Assembly (NCBI RefSeq): GCF_001425865.1
Contig: NZ_LMDS01000006.1
Span: forward strand, 62,001 to 126,000
Direction of reading: 5' to 3'
DNA: 64,000 bases
Origin: Rhizobacter sp. Root404
Lineage (GTDB): Bacteria; Pseudomonadota; Gammaproteobacteria; Burkholderiales; Burkholderiaceae_C
Below, in pieces: positions 36,893-45,020 of the stretch. Under the pieces are notes generated by a model, which saw only the letters and a program-made list of their open reading frames with translations, was not told the origin of the DNA and ran no database searches. The stretch's first letter is position 1. Every line of letters starts with the position of its first letter. A program made the translations under genes and the position numbers.

Positions 36893-38488
36893 ATGTGCAG
36901 ACTCTGTGACGAAGGGAAGCCCCAGAACCATTACTTCGGCTCGCGACGAGGATTCTTCAAGGCCGCCGCGGCCACCGGCGTCGCGGCCACCGCGTTCGAC
37001 CTGCTCGCCGCCGGCCCGGCCGCCGCCCATGAGGACAAGGCGCCGGACGACAGCGGCCAGCATGGCCGGCGCTACGTGATCCGCGGCGGCGCGGTGATGT
37101 CGATGGACCCGAAGGTCGGCGACTTCGCCCAGGCCGACGTGCTGGTCGAAGGCAAGAAGATCGTCGCCGTCGGGCGCAGCCTGCACGCCGGCGGCGCGGC
37201 CGAGATCGATGCGCGCGGCCGCATCGTGATGCCAGGCTTCATCGACACCCACCACCACCTGTTCGAGACCGCGCTGCGCAGCTTCCTGGCCGACGGCATC
37301 CTGATCAACGACGGCTCGGGCACGCGCAGCGCCGACCCGACCTACTTCGAATACATCCTGCTGAAGTTCGCGCCGGTCTACCGCCCGCAGGACGTCTACA
37401 TCAACCAGCTGTTCGGCTCGCTGAGCCAGCTCGATGCCGGCGTCACGACCGTTCACGACATCTCGCAGATCCACCACTCGCCGCAGCACTCGGACGCCGC
37501 GATCAAGGGCGTGATGGACTCCGGGCGGCGCAGCGTGTTCGGCTACTTCGAGAGCGCCGGCGCGGCGATCCTCGGCACCAACCCGGGCAACAAGTACCCG
37601 GACGACGCGATCCGCATCAAGAAGCAGTGGTTCTCGTCCAGCGACCAGCTGATGACGATGATCATGGGCGGCGAGCTGTACCTGCCGGCCTACGAAAAGG
37701 CCTGGAAGATCGGGCGCGAACTCGGGCTGCAGGTGGCCGCGCACGTGCTCTCGCCGTTCGGCATCCGCCCGACCCTGGACCTGCTCGCGCAGGGCAAGGG
37801 CGGCGACAGCGGCACGCTCGGCCTCGGGCCGGACAACCTGTTCGTGCACATGACCGGCATGTCCGACCTGGGCTGGCAGCGGGTCAAGGAGGTCGGTGCG
37901 CAGGTCTCGCTGGCGGTGCCGATCGAGATGAACATGCGCCACGGCATGCCGCCGATCCTCAAGGCGCTGAGCCTGGGCATCGAGCCGTCGTTGAGCACGG
38001 ACGTGGAGTGCACGCTGACGGCCGACTTCTTCACCCAGATGCGCTCGACGATGAACGTGCAGCGCGCGCTGGTGAACCAGATGGTGCTGGAGCAGGGCGC
38101 GCTGACGCCGCCGACCCAGTACCCGACGCCCGCCGCCGGTGTGCCGCCGCTGCTGACGACCCGCGACGTGCTGCGCTACGCGACGATGAACGGCGCGAAG
38201 GGCCTGCGCCTGGACAAGAAGGTCGGCTCGCTGACGCCGGGCAAGGAGGCGGACATCATCATCCTCGACGCCAGCGCGATCAACGTCGCGCCGCTCAACA
38301 GCGTGCCCGGCGCCGTGGTCTCGCTGATGGAGCGCTCCAACGTCGAGACCGTGATCGTCGCCGGCAAGGTGCGCAAGTGGAAGGGGCGTCTGCTCGACAC
38401 CAACCTCGCGCGGTTGCGCACGCAACTCGAGGACTCGCGCGACTACCTGTTCAGCGCCGCCGGCATCGCGCAGGACGTGTTCCGCTGA
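36893..38488 (+). CDS. Tat-exported amidohydrolase (cytosine-deaminase/TrzN-like)
   Basis: 531 aa. An unusual N-terminus CRLCDEGKPQNHYF precedes a twin-arginine signal SRRGFFKAAAATG at about residues 17-29, with a cleavage region GPAAAHE near 47. The metal-binding motif DTHHHLF is at about 116-122, and further His/Asp ligands are in HDISQIHHS, AAHVLSPFG and STDVECTLTADF. It belongs to the subtype-I amidohydrolases that deaminate or dechlorinate heterocycles (cytosine, S-adenosylhomocysteine, atrazine relatives). An 88-bp gap separates it from the YciI-like gene. Substrate is unknown; export makes it a likely first step on an external compound. Confidence 0.87.
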   Translation: MCRLCDEGKPQNHYFGSRRGFFKAAAATGVAATAFDLLAAGPAAAHEDKAPDDSGQHGRRYVIRGGAVMSMDPKVGDFAQADVLVEGKKIVAVGRSLHAGGAAEIDARGRIVMPGFIDTHHHLFETALRSFLADGILINDGSGTRSADPTYFEYILLKFAPVYRPQDVYINQLFGSLSQLDAGVTTVHDISQIHHSPQHSDAAIKGVMDSGRRSVFGYFESAGAAILGTNPGNKYPDDAIRIKKQWFSSSDQLMTMIMGGELYLPAYEKAWKIGRELGLQVAAHVLSPFGIRPTLDLLAQGKGGDSGTLGLGPDNLFVHMTGMSDLGWQRVKEVGAQVSLAVPIEMNMRHGMPPILKALSLGIEPSLSTDVECTLTADFFTQMRSTMNVQRALVNQMVLEQGALTPPTQYPTPAAGVPPLLTTRDVLRYATMNGAKGLRLDKKVGSLTPGKEADIIILDASAINVAPLNSVPGAVVSLMERSNVETVIVAGKVRKWKGRLLDTNLARLRTQLEDSRDYLFSAAGIAQDVFR

Positions 38489-38527
38489 TCCGTCGCGGCC
38501 CGCACATCCGCGCGGGCCGCCGGTCGG

Positions 38528-39451
38528 TCACGACAGCCGCTTCACGCCTTCGAGCGGGCACGCGTAGATCGCGTTGCGCAGCGCCGCGATCGCCTCGTAG
38601 CGGGTGAAGGTGCGGCGCCATGCGAGCACCACGCGGCGCGTCGGCACCGGCTTGGTGAACGGGATGTAGGCGATGTGCGGCTGCTTGTCCTTCGGCACGC
38701 TCAGTTGCGGCACGACGGTCACGCCCATGCCCGAGGCAACCATGTACTTGATCGTCTCGAGCGACGAGCCTTCGAAGCTCTTGCGGATCCCCTCGGCCTC
38801 GCTGCTCGCGAAGCGCGCGTACTCGGGGCAGACCTCGAGCACGTGGTCGCGGAAGCAGTGGCCGGTGCCGAGCAGCAGCATGGTCTCGTCCTTCAGCTCG
38901 TCGGTGCTCAGGCTCTTGCGCTTGGCGAGCGGGTGCAGCTTGGGCACCGCGGCCATGAACGGCTCGTCGTACAGCGGCGCGACGGCCAGGCCGGTGTCGG
39001 GAAAGGGCTCGGCCATGATCGCGCAGTCGAGCTCGCCATTGCGCAGCATCTCGAGCAGCTTGGCGGTGAAGTTCTCCTGCAGCATCAGCGGCATCTGCGG
39101 CACGCGCTCGATCGCCTGCTTCACCAGGTCGGGCAGCAGGTACGGACCGATCGTGTAGATCACGCCCAGACGCAGCGGGCCGCTGACCGGGTCCTTGCCG
39201 CGCTGCGCGATCTCCTTGATCGCGGCGGCCTGCTCGATCACCATCTGCGCCTGGCGCACGATCTCCGCGCCCAGCGGCGTGACGGTCACCTCGTTGGCGC
39301 CGCGCTCGAAGATCTTCACGTCGAGCTCTTCCTCGAGCTTCTTGATCGAGACGCTGAGCGTGGGCTGCGAGACGAAGCACGCCTCGGCGGCGCGCCCGAA
39401 ATGGTGTTCGCGGGCCACGGCGACGATGTAGCGCAATTCGGTGAGCGTCAT
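38528..39451 (-). CDS. oxyR: Hydrogen-peroxide-sensing regulator OxyR
   Basis: 307 aa, LysR family. The HTH includes CFVSQPTLSVSIKKLEEEL. The two redox cysteines, Cys199 and Cys208 in GTGHCFRDHVLEVCPE, have the same positions and spacing as E. coli OxyR, which makes this a functional peroxide sensor. Expected targets are katG and dps, 12.8 kb away on the same strand. recG is immediately upstream (21 bp), and an oxyR-recG linkage is common in this order. No separate promoter is evident in the short gap, so oxyR may be read from recG. Confidence 0.96.
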   Translation of the reverse strand: MTLTELRYIVAVAREHHFGRAAEACFVSQPTLSVSIKKLEEELDVKIFERGANEVTVTPLGAEIVRQAQMVIEQAAAIKEIAQRGKDPVSGPLRLGVIYTIGPYLLPDLVKQAIERVPQMPLMLQENFTAKLLEMLRNGELDCAIMAEPFPDTGLAVAPLYDEPFMAAVPKLHPLAKRKSLSTDELKDETMLLLGTGHCFRDHVLEVCPEYARFASSEAEGIRKSFEGSSLETIKYMVASGMGVTVVPQLSVPKDKQPHIAYIPFTKPVPTRRVVLAWRRTFTRYEAIAALRNAIYACPLEGVKRLS

Positions 39452-39472
39452 GCCCGCGATTCTGTGGGCAAT

Positions 39473-41527
39473 TCAGGCCTTCAGGTAGTCGGAGCGACCG
39501 CCGAGCCAGCGGTTCACGTGCGCGAGCGCGACCTCCGGGTGGCGGTCCAGCAGCAGCGTCGCCGCGTCACGGGCGAGGTGGACCAGCGCCTCGTCCTCGG
39601 CCAGGTCGGCGAAGCGCAGCAGCGGCGCGCCCGACTGGCGCGCGCCCATGAACTCGCCGGGCCCGCGGATGTCGAGGTCGCGGCGCGCGATCTCGAAGCC
39701 GTCGCCGGTCTCCAGCATCGCCTTCAGCCTGGCCTTGCCGGTGTCCGACAGCGGCGCGGTGTAGAGCAGCACGCACACGCTGGCCACCGTGCCGCGGCCG
39801 ACCCGCCCGCGCAGCTGGTGCAGCTGCGACAGGCCGAAGCGCTCGGCATGCTCGATCACCATCAGCGACGCATTCGGCACATCGACGCCGACCTCGATCA
39901 CCGTGGTCGAGACCAGCACCGCCATCTCGCCCGCCGTGAACAGCGCCATCACCGCGGCCTTCTCGGTGGCCTTCATGCGGCCGTGCAGCAGGCCGACCAT
40001 GCGCTCGGGCAGGGCCGCACTGAGGTGCGCGTGGGTCTCGGTCGCGTTCTGCAGGTCGAGCGTCTCGCTCTCCTCGATCAGCGGGCAGACCCAGTAGACC
40101 TGCTGCCCCTGCGCGACCGCATCGCGGATGCGCCCGATCACCGCCTCGCGCTTGTCGTCGGCGAACAGCTTGGTGACGACCGGCGTGCGGCCGGGGGGGA
40201 GTTCGTCGATCGTGCTGACGTCGAGGTCGGCGAAGAGGGTCATTGCCAGCGTGCGCGGGATCGGTGTGGCGCTCATCATCAGCGTGTGCGGTTCGATCTG
40301 ATTCGAGCGCAGCTTCTCGCGCAACGCCAGCCGCTGCTGCACGCCGAAGCGATGCTGCTCGTCGATGATCGCCAGCCCCAGCTTCGCGAACTGCACCTGC
40401 TCCTGGATCACCGCATGCGTGCCGACGACCAGCATGGCCTCGCCGGACGCGACCTGCGCCAGCATGGCGGCCCGCCCCTTGCCCTTGCGGCTGCCTGTGA
40501 GCCACGCGACCGTGATGCCCAGCGGCTCGAGCCAGCCGACCAGCTTGCGCAGGTGCTGCTCGGCGAGGATCTCGGTCGGCGCCATCAGCGCGCACTGCCA
40601 GCCGTCATGGATCGCGACCGCGGCCGCGACCGCGGCAACCACGGTCTTGCCGGAACCCACATCGCCCTGCAGCAGCCGATGCATCGGCACCGCGCGCTGC
40701 AGGTCGTGCGCGATCTCGTCGACGACCCGGCGCTGCGCCTTCGTCAGCGCGAACGGCAGCGCGGCGAGCAGCTGCTCCTGAAGCCCGCCGTTGCGGACGC
40801 GGAACGGCGGCGCGCGCTGCAGCTCGCGTTCGCGCTTGGCCTGCAGCTGCGAAAGCTGCTGCGCCAGCAATTCCTCGAACTTCAGCCGCTGCCAGGCCGG
40901 GTGGCTGCGGTCTTCGAGCGTCGCCAGGCCGACGTTCGGCGCCGGGTGGTGCAGGAACATCAGCGCCTCGCGCAGGTTCATCATGCCGGCCGGGACCGCC
41001 TCCGGCGGCAGCAGCTCCGACAGGTCGACGCGCGCGAGGTTCGCATCCATCGCCTTGCGCAGGTAGGCCTGCGGCAGCTGTGCGCTGGTCGGGTAGACGG
41101 GCGTCAGCGCGGTCGCGAGCGGCGCGCCTTCGGTCACGGCCTTGAAAGTCGGGTGGACCATCTCCAGACCGAAGAAACCGCCGCGCGCCTCGCCGCGCAC
41201 GCGGACTCGGGTGCCGACCGCGAGCGCCTTCTGGTGCGACGGGTAGAAGTGCAGGAAGCGCAGCACCAGGTCGTCGCTGCCGTCGTGCAGGCGCGCGACG
41301 AGCTGGCGCCGTCCCCGGATCTGCACCTCGCACGATGCGACGACGCCTTCGACCTGGCCGACGCTGCCGTCGCGCAGGCTCGCGATGGACACCAGCCGGG
41401 TCTCGTCCTCGTAGCGCATCGGCAGGTGCAGCGCGAAGTCGATCGGGCGCACCAGGCCGAGCTTCTCCAGCGCGCGTTGCGGGCCGGACTTGTCCTTGGC
41501 GGCAGGAGAAGCAGTCACGGCGGGCAT
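39473..41527 (-). CDS. recG: ATP-dependent DNA helicase RecG
   Basis: 684 aa, near the usual 690. An N-terminal wedge/OB domain (about 50-160; VEGVVASCEVQIRGRRQLVA) grips branched DNA. Helicase motif I is QGDVGSGKT near residue 290, motif II DEQH (IIDEQHRFGV) near 385, motif III MSATPIPRTLAM, and motif VI QLRGRVGRG. The C-terminal TRG region (DLDIRGPGEFMGARQSG) is intact. RecG remodels stalled forks and Holliday junctions. It is divergent from queA with 57 bp between starts. Confidence 0.97.
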   Translation of the reverse strand: MPAVTASPAAKDKSGPQRALEKLGLVRPIDFALHLPMRYEDETRLVSIASLRDGSVGQVEGVVASCEVQIRGRRQLVARLHDGSDDLVLRFLHFYPSHQKALAVGTRVRVRGEARGGFFGLEMVHPTFKAVTEGAPLATALTPVYPTSAQLPQAYLRKAMDANLARVDLSELLPPEAVPAGMMNLREALMFLHHPAPNVGLATLEDRSHPAWQRLKFEELLAQQLSQLQAKRERELQRAPPFRVRNGGLQEQLLAALPFALTKAQRRVVDEIAHDLQRAVPMHRLLQGDVGSGKTVVAAVAAAVAIHDGWQCALMAPTEILAEQHLRKLVGWLEPLGITVAWLTGSRKGKGRAAMLAQVASGEAMLVVGTHAVIQEQVQFAKLGLAIIDEQHRFGVQQRLALREKLRSNQIEPHTLMMSATPIPRTLAMTLFADLDVSTIDELPPGRTPVVTKLFADDKREAVIGRIRDAVAQGQQVYWVCPLIEESETLDLQNATETHAHLSAALPERMVGLLHGRMKATEKAAVMALFTAGEMAVLVSTTVIEVGVDVPNASLMVIEHAERFGLSQLHQLRGRVGRGTVASVCVLLYTAPLSDTGKARLKAMLETGDGFEIARRDLDIRGPGEFMGARQSGAPLLRFADLAEDEALVHLARDAATLLLDRHPEVALAHVNRWLGGRSDYLKA

Positions 41528-41584
41528 GGGAGAATTCTGCCCTTCTTCTTCCAGTTGGCACGGGCCGGTCCAGCCCTCAACCGC

Positions 41585-42667
41585 ATGACGCCTACCTATA
41601 CGCTGAGCGACTTCGATTTCGCTCTGCCCCCCGAACTGATCGCCCAGCAACCGGCCGCCGAGCGCAGCGCTTCGCGGCTGCTCGACGGCACCGGAAGCGC
41701 GCCGGTCGACCGCGTGTTCCGTGAGCTGCCGGCGCTGCTGCGCGCCGGCGACCTGCTGGTCTTCAACGACACCCGCGTGATCAAGGCGCGGCTGCTGGGC
41801 GCCAAGGCCAGCGGCGGCGCGGTCGAGGCGCTGGTCGAGCGCGTGCTGCCGGGCCATGAAGTGCTGATGCACCTGCGCGCGAGCAAGTCGCCGAAGGCGG
41901 GCAGCACGGTGCGCTTCTTTGGTGTCGATCGCACCGATGCGTTCAATGCCGAGGTGCTCGGTCGCGCCGGCCCGCAGGAGTCGCTTTTCCACCTGCGCTT
42001 CCCCGCCGACCCGCTGGCCCTGCTCGCCGCGCACGGCCACGTGCCGCTGCCGCCCTACATCACGCATGCCGACACGGCCGAGGACGAGCGCCGCTACCAG
42101 ACCGTGTTCGCCGCCAAGCCGGGCGCGGTCGCGGCGCCGACGGCCGCGCTGCACTTCGACGACGCGCTGCTGGCCGAGCTGGCGCGCCGCGGCATCGCCA
42201 CCGCCGGCGTCACGCTGCATGTCGGCGCCGGCACCTTCCAGCCGGTGCGCACCGAGATCCTGGCCGAGCACACGATGCACAGCGAGTGGTTCGACGTGCC
42301 GCGCGCGACTGTCGACGCGATCACGCGGACCCGCGCCGCGGGCGGGCGCATCGTCGCGGTCGGCACGACGACGCTGCGTGCGCTCGAATCCGCGGCGCGC
42401 GAAGGCGCGTTGCAAGCCGGCAGCCGTGACACCGACATCTTCATCACGCCCGGCTTCGCGTTCCGCGTCGTCGACGTGCTGATCACCAACTTCCACCTGC
42501 CGAAGAGCACGCTGATGATGCTGGTCAGCGCGTTCGCGGGCTTCGACCGCATCCGCGCGCTGTACGCCCACGCGATCCGCGAGCGCTACCGCTTCTTCAG
42601 CTATGGCGACGCGATGCTGCTGCAGCGCGCGCCGCACGACCCCGGGACCGACCATGCTGACCTTTGA
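41585..42667 (+). CDS. queA: S-adenosylmethionine:tRNA ribosyltransferase-isomerase QueA
   Basis: 360 aa. It transfers the ribosyl part of SAM to preQ1 in tRNA to make epoxyqueuosine. The N-terminus YTLSDFDFALPPELIAQQPA and the motifs DLLVFNDTRVIKARL, PPYITHADTAEDERRYQTVF, LTLHVGAGTFQPVR and FITPGFAFRVVDVLITNFHL are all family landmarks. The gene overlaps tgt by 14 bp, giving a coupled queuosine pair. Confidence 0.97.
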   Translation: MTPTYTLSDFDFALPPELIAQQPAAERSASRLLDGTGSAPVDRVFRELPALLRAGDLLVFNDTRVIKARLLGAKASGGAVEALVERVLPGHEVLMHLRASKSPKAGSTVRFFGVDRTDAFNAEVLGRAGPQESLFHLRFPADPLALLAAHGHVPLPPYITHADTAEDERRYQTVFAAKPGAVAAPTAALHFDDALLAELARRGIATAGVTLHVGAGTFQPVRTEILAEHTMHSEWFDVPRATVDAITRTRAAGGRIVAVGTTTLRALESAAREGALQAGSRDTDIFITPGFAFRVVDVLITNFHLPKSTLMMLVSAFAGFDRIRALYAHAIRERYRFFSYGDAMLLQRAPHDPGTDHADL

Positions 42668-43781
42668 CCTGCTGAAGACCGAGGGCCACGCGCGCCGCGG
42701 CCGGCTGACCCTCAACCACGGTGTCGTCGAGACCCCGGTGTTCATGCCGGTGGGCACCTACGGCACGGTCAAGGGCGTGATGCCCGCGTCGCTCGAGGCG
42801 ATGGGCGCGCAGATCATCCTCGGCAACACCTTCCACCTCTGGCTTCGGCCCGGGCTCGACGTGCTGAAGCAGTTCGGCGGCCTGCATCGCTTCGAGGCGT
42901 GGAACAAACCGATCCTGACCGACAGCGGCGGCTTCCAGGTCTGGTCGCTCGGCGAAATGCGCAAGATCAGCGAGGAGGGCGTGAAGTTCGCGTCGCCGGT
43001 CAATGGCGACAAGCTGTTCCTGACGCCCGAGATCAGCATGCAGATCCAGCGCGTGCTGAACAGCGACATCGTGATGCAGTTCGACGAGTGCACGCCCTAC
43101 GAAACCAAGGGTCACCTGACGACCGAGCGCGAGGCCCGCGTCTCGATGGAACTGAGCCTGCGCTGGGCGAGCCGCTGCCTGACCGAGCACGCGCGGCTCG
43201 AGAACCCGAACGCGCTGTTCGGCATCGTGCAGGGCGGCATGTTCGAGAACCTGCGTGAGGAGTCGCTCGCGAAACTGGTCGAGCTCGACCTGCCCGGCTA
43301 CGCGATCGGCGGCGTCAGCGTCGGCGAGCCGAAGCCGCTGATGCAGCGCATCGTCGCGCACACGCCGCACCGGCTGCCGGCGCACAAGCCGCGCTACCTG
43401 ATGGGCGTGGGCACGCCGGAGGACCTGGTCGAGGGTGTCGAAGGCGGCGTCGACATGTTCGACTGCGTGATGCCGACGCGCAATGCGCGCAACGGCCACC
43501 TGTTCACCCGCTTCGGCGACCTGAAGATCCGCAACGCGCGCCACAAGGCCGACGAGTCGCCGCCGGACATGACCTGCACGTGCCACACCTGCGCGAACTT
43601 CTCGCGCGCCTACCTGCACCACCTCGACCGCTGCAACGAGATGCTCGGGCCGATGCTCGCGAGCATCCACAACCTGCACTACTACGTGAACCTGATGCGC
43701 GAGGTGCGCGAGGCGCTGGACGCCGGCGCGTTCGCGACGTTCGCGACGCGGTTCCGGGAGGACCGGGCGCGCGGGGTGTAG
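42654..43781 (+). CDS. tgt: Queuine tRNA-ribosyltransferase (TGT)
   Basis: 375 aa. It exchanges guanine 34 for preQ1 in GU(N) anticodon tRNAs. The acid/base Asp is in ILTDSGGFQVWSL near residue 89, and the nucleophilic Asp lies in MFDCVMPTRNARNG near 265. The zinc site is CTCHTC with later His in FSRAYLHH. ATG 42654 matches the family N-terminus MLTFDLLKTEG; the frame also opens 51 bp upstream inside queA. In most proteobacteria yajC-secD-secF follow tgt; here a toxin-antitoxin pair begins 5 bp after the stop on the other strand. Confidence 0.97.
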   Translation: MLTFDLLKTEGHARRGRLTLNHGVVETPVFMPVGTYGTVKGVMPASLEAMGAQIILGNTFHLWLRPGLDVLKQFGGLHRFEAWNKPILTDSGGFQVWSLGEMRKISEEGVKFASPVNGDKLFLTPEISMQIQRVLNSDIVMQFDECTPYETKGHLTTEREARVSMELSLRWASRCLTEHARLENPNALFGIVQGGMFENLREESLAKLVELDLPGYAIGGVSVGEPKPLMQRIVAHTPHRLPAHKPRYLMGVGTPEDLVEGVEGGVDMFDCVMPTRNARNGHLFTRFGDLKIRNARHKADESPPDMTCTCHTCANFSRAYLHHLDRCNEMLGPMLASIHNLHYYVNLMREVREALDAGAFATFATRFREDRARGV

Positions 43782-43785
43782 CGGT

Positions 43786-44184
43786 TCAGTCTTTGACGCT
43801 GTTCGCGCGCACCCAGTCCGCGAATTCCAGTTCACTCGACTCCCCGCCCGCGAGCCGCAGCATCGCGAGCACGCAATCGACATCGCTCGCCGTCAGCGAC
43901 CAGCCGTTGAGCGCGAGGAAGAGTTCGACCGCGACAAACGCCGTGCGCTTGTTGCCGTCGACGAACGGGTGATTCTTTGCCAGGCCGAAGCCATAGGCGG
44001 CTGCCAGCGCGGCGGCATCCGGCTCGCCGTACGCCGCGAGTTGCAGGGGCCGGGCCAGCGCAGATTCGAGCAGGCCGGCATCCCGCAACCCCGTCGAGCC
44101 ACCGTGCTCGGCGAGTTGCTCTTCGTGCACCGCGTGAATGACTGAAGGATCGATCCAGATCCACGGGTCGTTGGCCGGAGTCAT
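43786..44184 (-). CDS. Doc-family (Fic-fold) toxin
   Basis: 132 aa. The Fic/Doc active-site motif NHPFVDGNKRTAFVAVELFL is at about residues 71-90, with the core HPFVDGNKRTA intact; the substitution of Lys for the Fic Gly-Arg pattern is that of Doc kinases, which phosphorylate EF-Tu. The N-terminus WIDPSVIHAVHEEQLAEHGG is typical of death-on-curing toxins. It overlaps the antitoxin gene by 4 bp (ATGA). The 3' end faces tgt with 4 bp between stops. Confidence 0.92.
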   Translation of the reverse strand: MTPANDPWIWIDPSVIHAVHEEQLAEHGGSTGLRDAGLLESALARPLQLAAYGEPDAAALAAAYGFGLAKNHPFVDGNKRTAFVAVELFLALNGWSLTASDVDCVLAMLRLAGGESSELEFADWVRANSVKD

Positions 44185-44405
44185 TTCGCCAACTCATGGA
44201 GCACGTTGCGGCGCTTGCGCATGATCGCGCGCGCCGCCTTCATCTGCGCCTCGAAGGTCGGATCGTGCGGCGTGATGCGCAGGCCGTCGGCGCTGTCGGT
44301 CAGGTAGATCAGGTCGCCCTTCTCCACCTTCAGCCGCGCCAGCACCTCCTTCGGCAGGATCACGCCGACCGAGTTGCCGATCTGGGTGAGCTTGAGTGCG
44401 TGCAT
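44181..44405 (-). CDS. AbrB/MazE-type antitoxin
   Basis: 74 aa. An N-terminal swapped-hairpin AbrB domain (LKLTQIGNSVGVILPKEVLA, residues 4-23) binds DNA. The C-terminal tail (PTFEAQMKAARAIMRKRR) should wrap the toxin. ATG 44405 starts exactly at the AbrB domain; an in-frame ATG at 44465 would run through the promoter palindrome. Classical Doc is paired with Phd, so this is the AbrB-Doc combination found in many proteobacteria. The operon is probably autorepressed through the palindrome at 44424-44439. Confidence 0.88.
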   Translation of the reverse strand: MHALKLTQIGNSVGVILPKEVLARLKVEKGDLIYLTDSADGLRITPHDPTFEAQMKAARAIMRKRRNVLHELAK

Positions 44406-44423
44406 GGCGATGTCCGATAAAGT

Positions 44424-44439
44424 TATAACTTTCGTTATA
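44424..44439 (-). promoter_or_regulatory. Palindrome in the toxin-antitoxin promoter
   Basis: tataac-tttc-gttata is a 6-bp inverted repeat within an AT-rich island (about 44415-44450) in otherwise GC-rich DNA, 19-34 bp upstream of the antitoxin start. It overlaps the probable -10 region on the minus strand, as expected for an autoregulated operator. Confidence 0.55.
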
Positions 44440-44587
44440 TTAATCGCCACGCCGACCCGACGCAAGCCGCGTCGTCGGAGATGTCTTACGCGGCGGGCGG
44501 CCGTCCCCCGATATCTCGCACGCTGCGCGGCGCCTAGTCTTCGAACCAGCCGAACGCCCCGTTCGCCGCATCCCCAGGGACACCGAC

Positions 44588-45013
44588 ATGGCCACCATCA
44601 ACGACATCATGACCCGCGAGGTCACGACCATCCAGCTGACCGACCACCTGCAGACCGCCGCGCAGCAGATGCGCGACCTCGACGTGGGCGTCCTTCCGGT
44701 CTGCGACGGCGAGACGCTGGTCGGCATGGTGACCGACCGTGACATCGCGGTGCGCGGTGTCGCCGCCGGTCTCGCGCCCGGCGAAGCGTTGGTCTCGGAC
44801 GTGATGACCGACGAAGTGCATTCGTGCAGCGCGACCGACACCGTCGACACCGCGATGAAGCTGATGGGCGACGCGCAAGTGCGCCGCCTCGCGGTGGTCG
44901 ACCCGAACGGCAGGATCATCGGTATCGTCGCGTTGGGCGACCTGGCCACGCGCCAGAGCGCACCCACCGATGAAGCCCTTCGAGAGATCTCCGAGAACGA
45001 CGCGCAGGTCTAG
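44588..45013 (+). CDS. Paired-CBS-domain protein
   Basis: 141 aa, essentially two CBS motifs: IMTREVTTIQLTDHLQTAAQ ending with LVGMVTDRDIAVRGV, and VMTDEVHSCSATDTVDTAMK ending with IIGIVALGDLATRQ. Such Bateman modules bind adenine nucleotides. With no effector domain attached, it probably acts as an energy- or stress-linked regulator of a partner protein. The ATG follows an aggga ribosome-site-like stretch. The BrkB-like gene starts 8 bp after its stop, so the two form an operon. Confidence 0.92.
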   Translation: MATINDIMTREVTTIQLTDHLQTAAQQMRDLDVGVLPVCDGETLVGMVTDRDIAVRGVAAGLAPGEALVSDVMTDEVHSCSATDTVDTAMKLMGDAQVRRLAVVDPNGRIIGIVALGDLATRQSAPTDEALREISENDAQV

Positions 45014-45020
45014 GCGCGCC

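Noticed and set aside
38675..42667. A 1,330-codon plus-strand frame ending as queA
   Set aside because: Only the last 360 codons from 41585 are queA. The rest is antisense to oxyR and recG, so a fusion is not supported.
44970..45020. Earlier start for the BrkB-like gene
   Set aside because: It would overlap the CBS gene by 44 bp and add a basic Arg/Ser-rich stretch not typical of the family.
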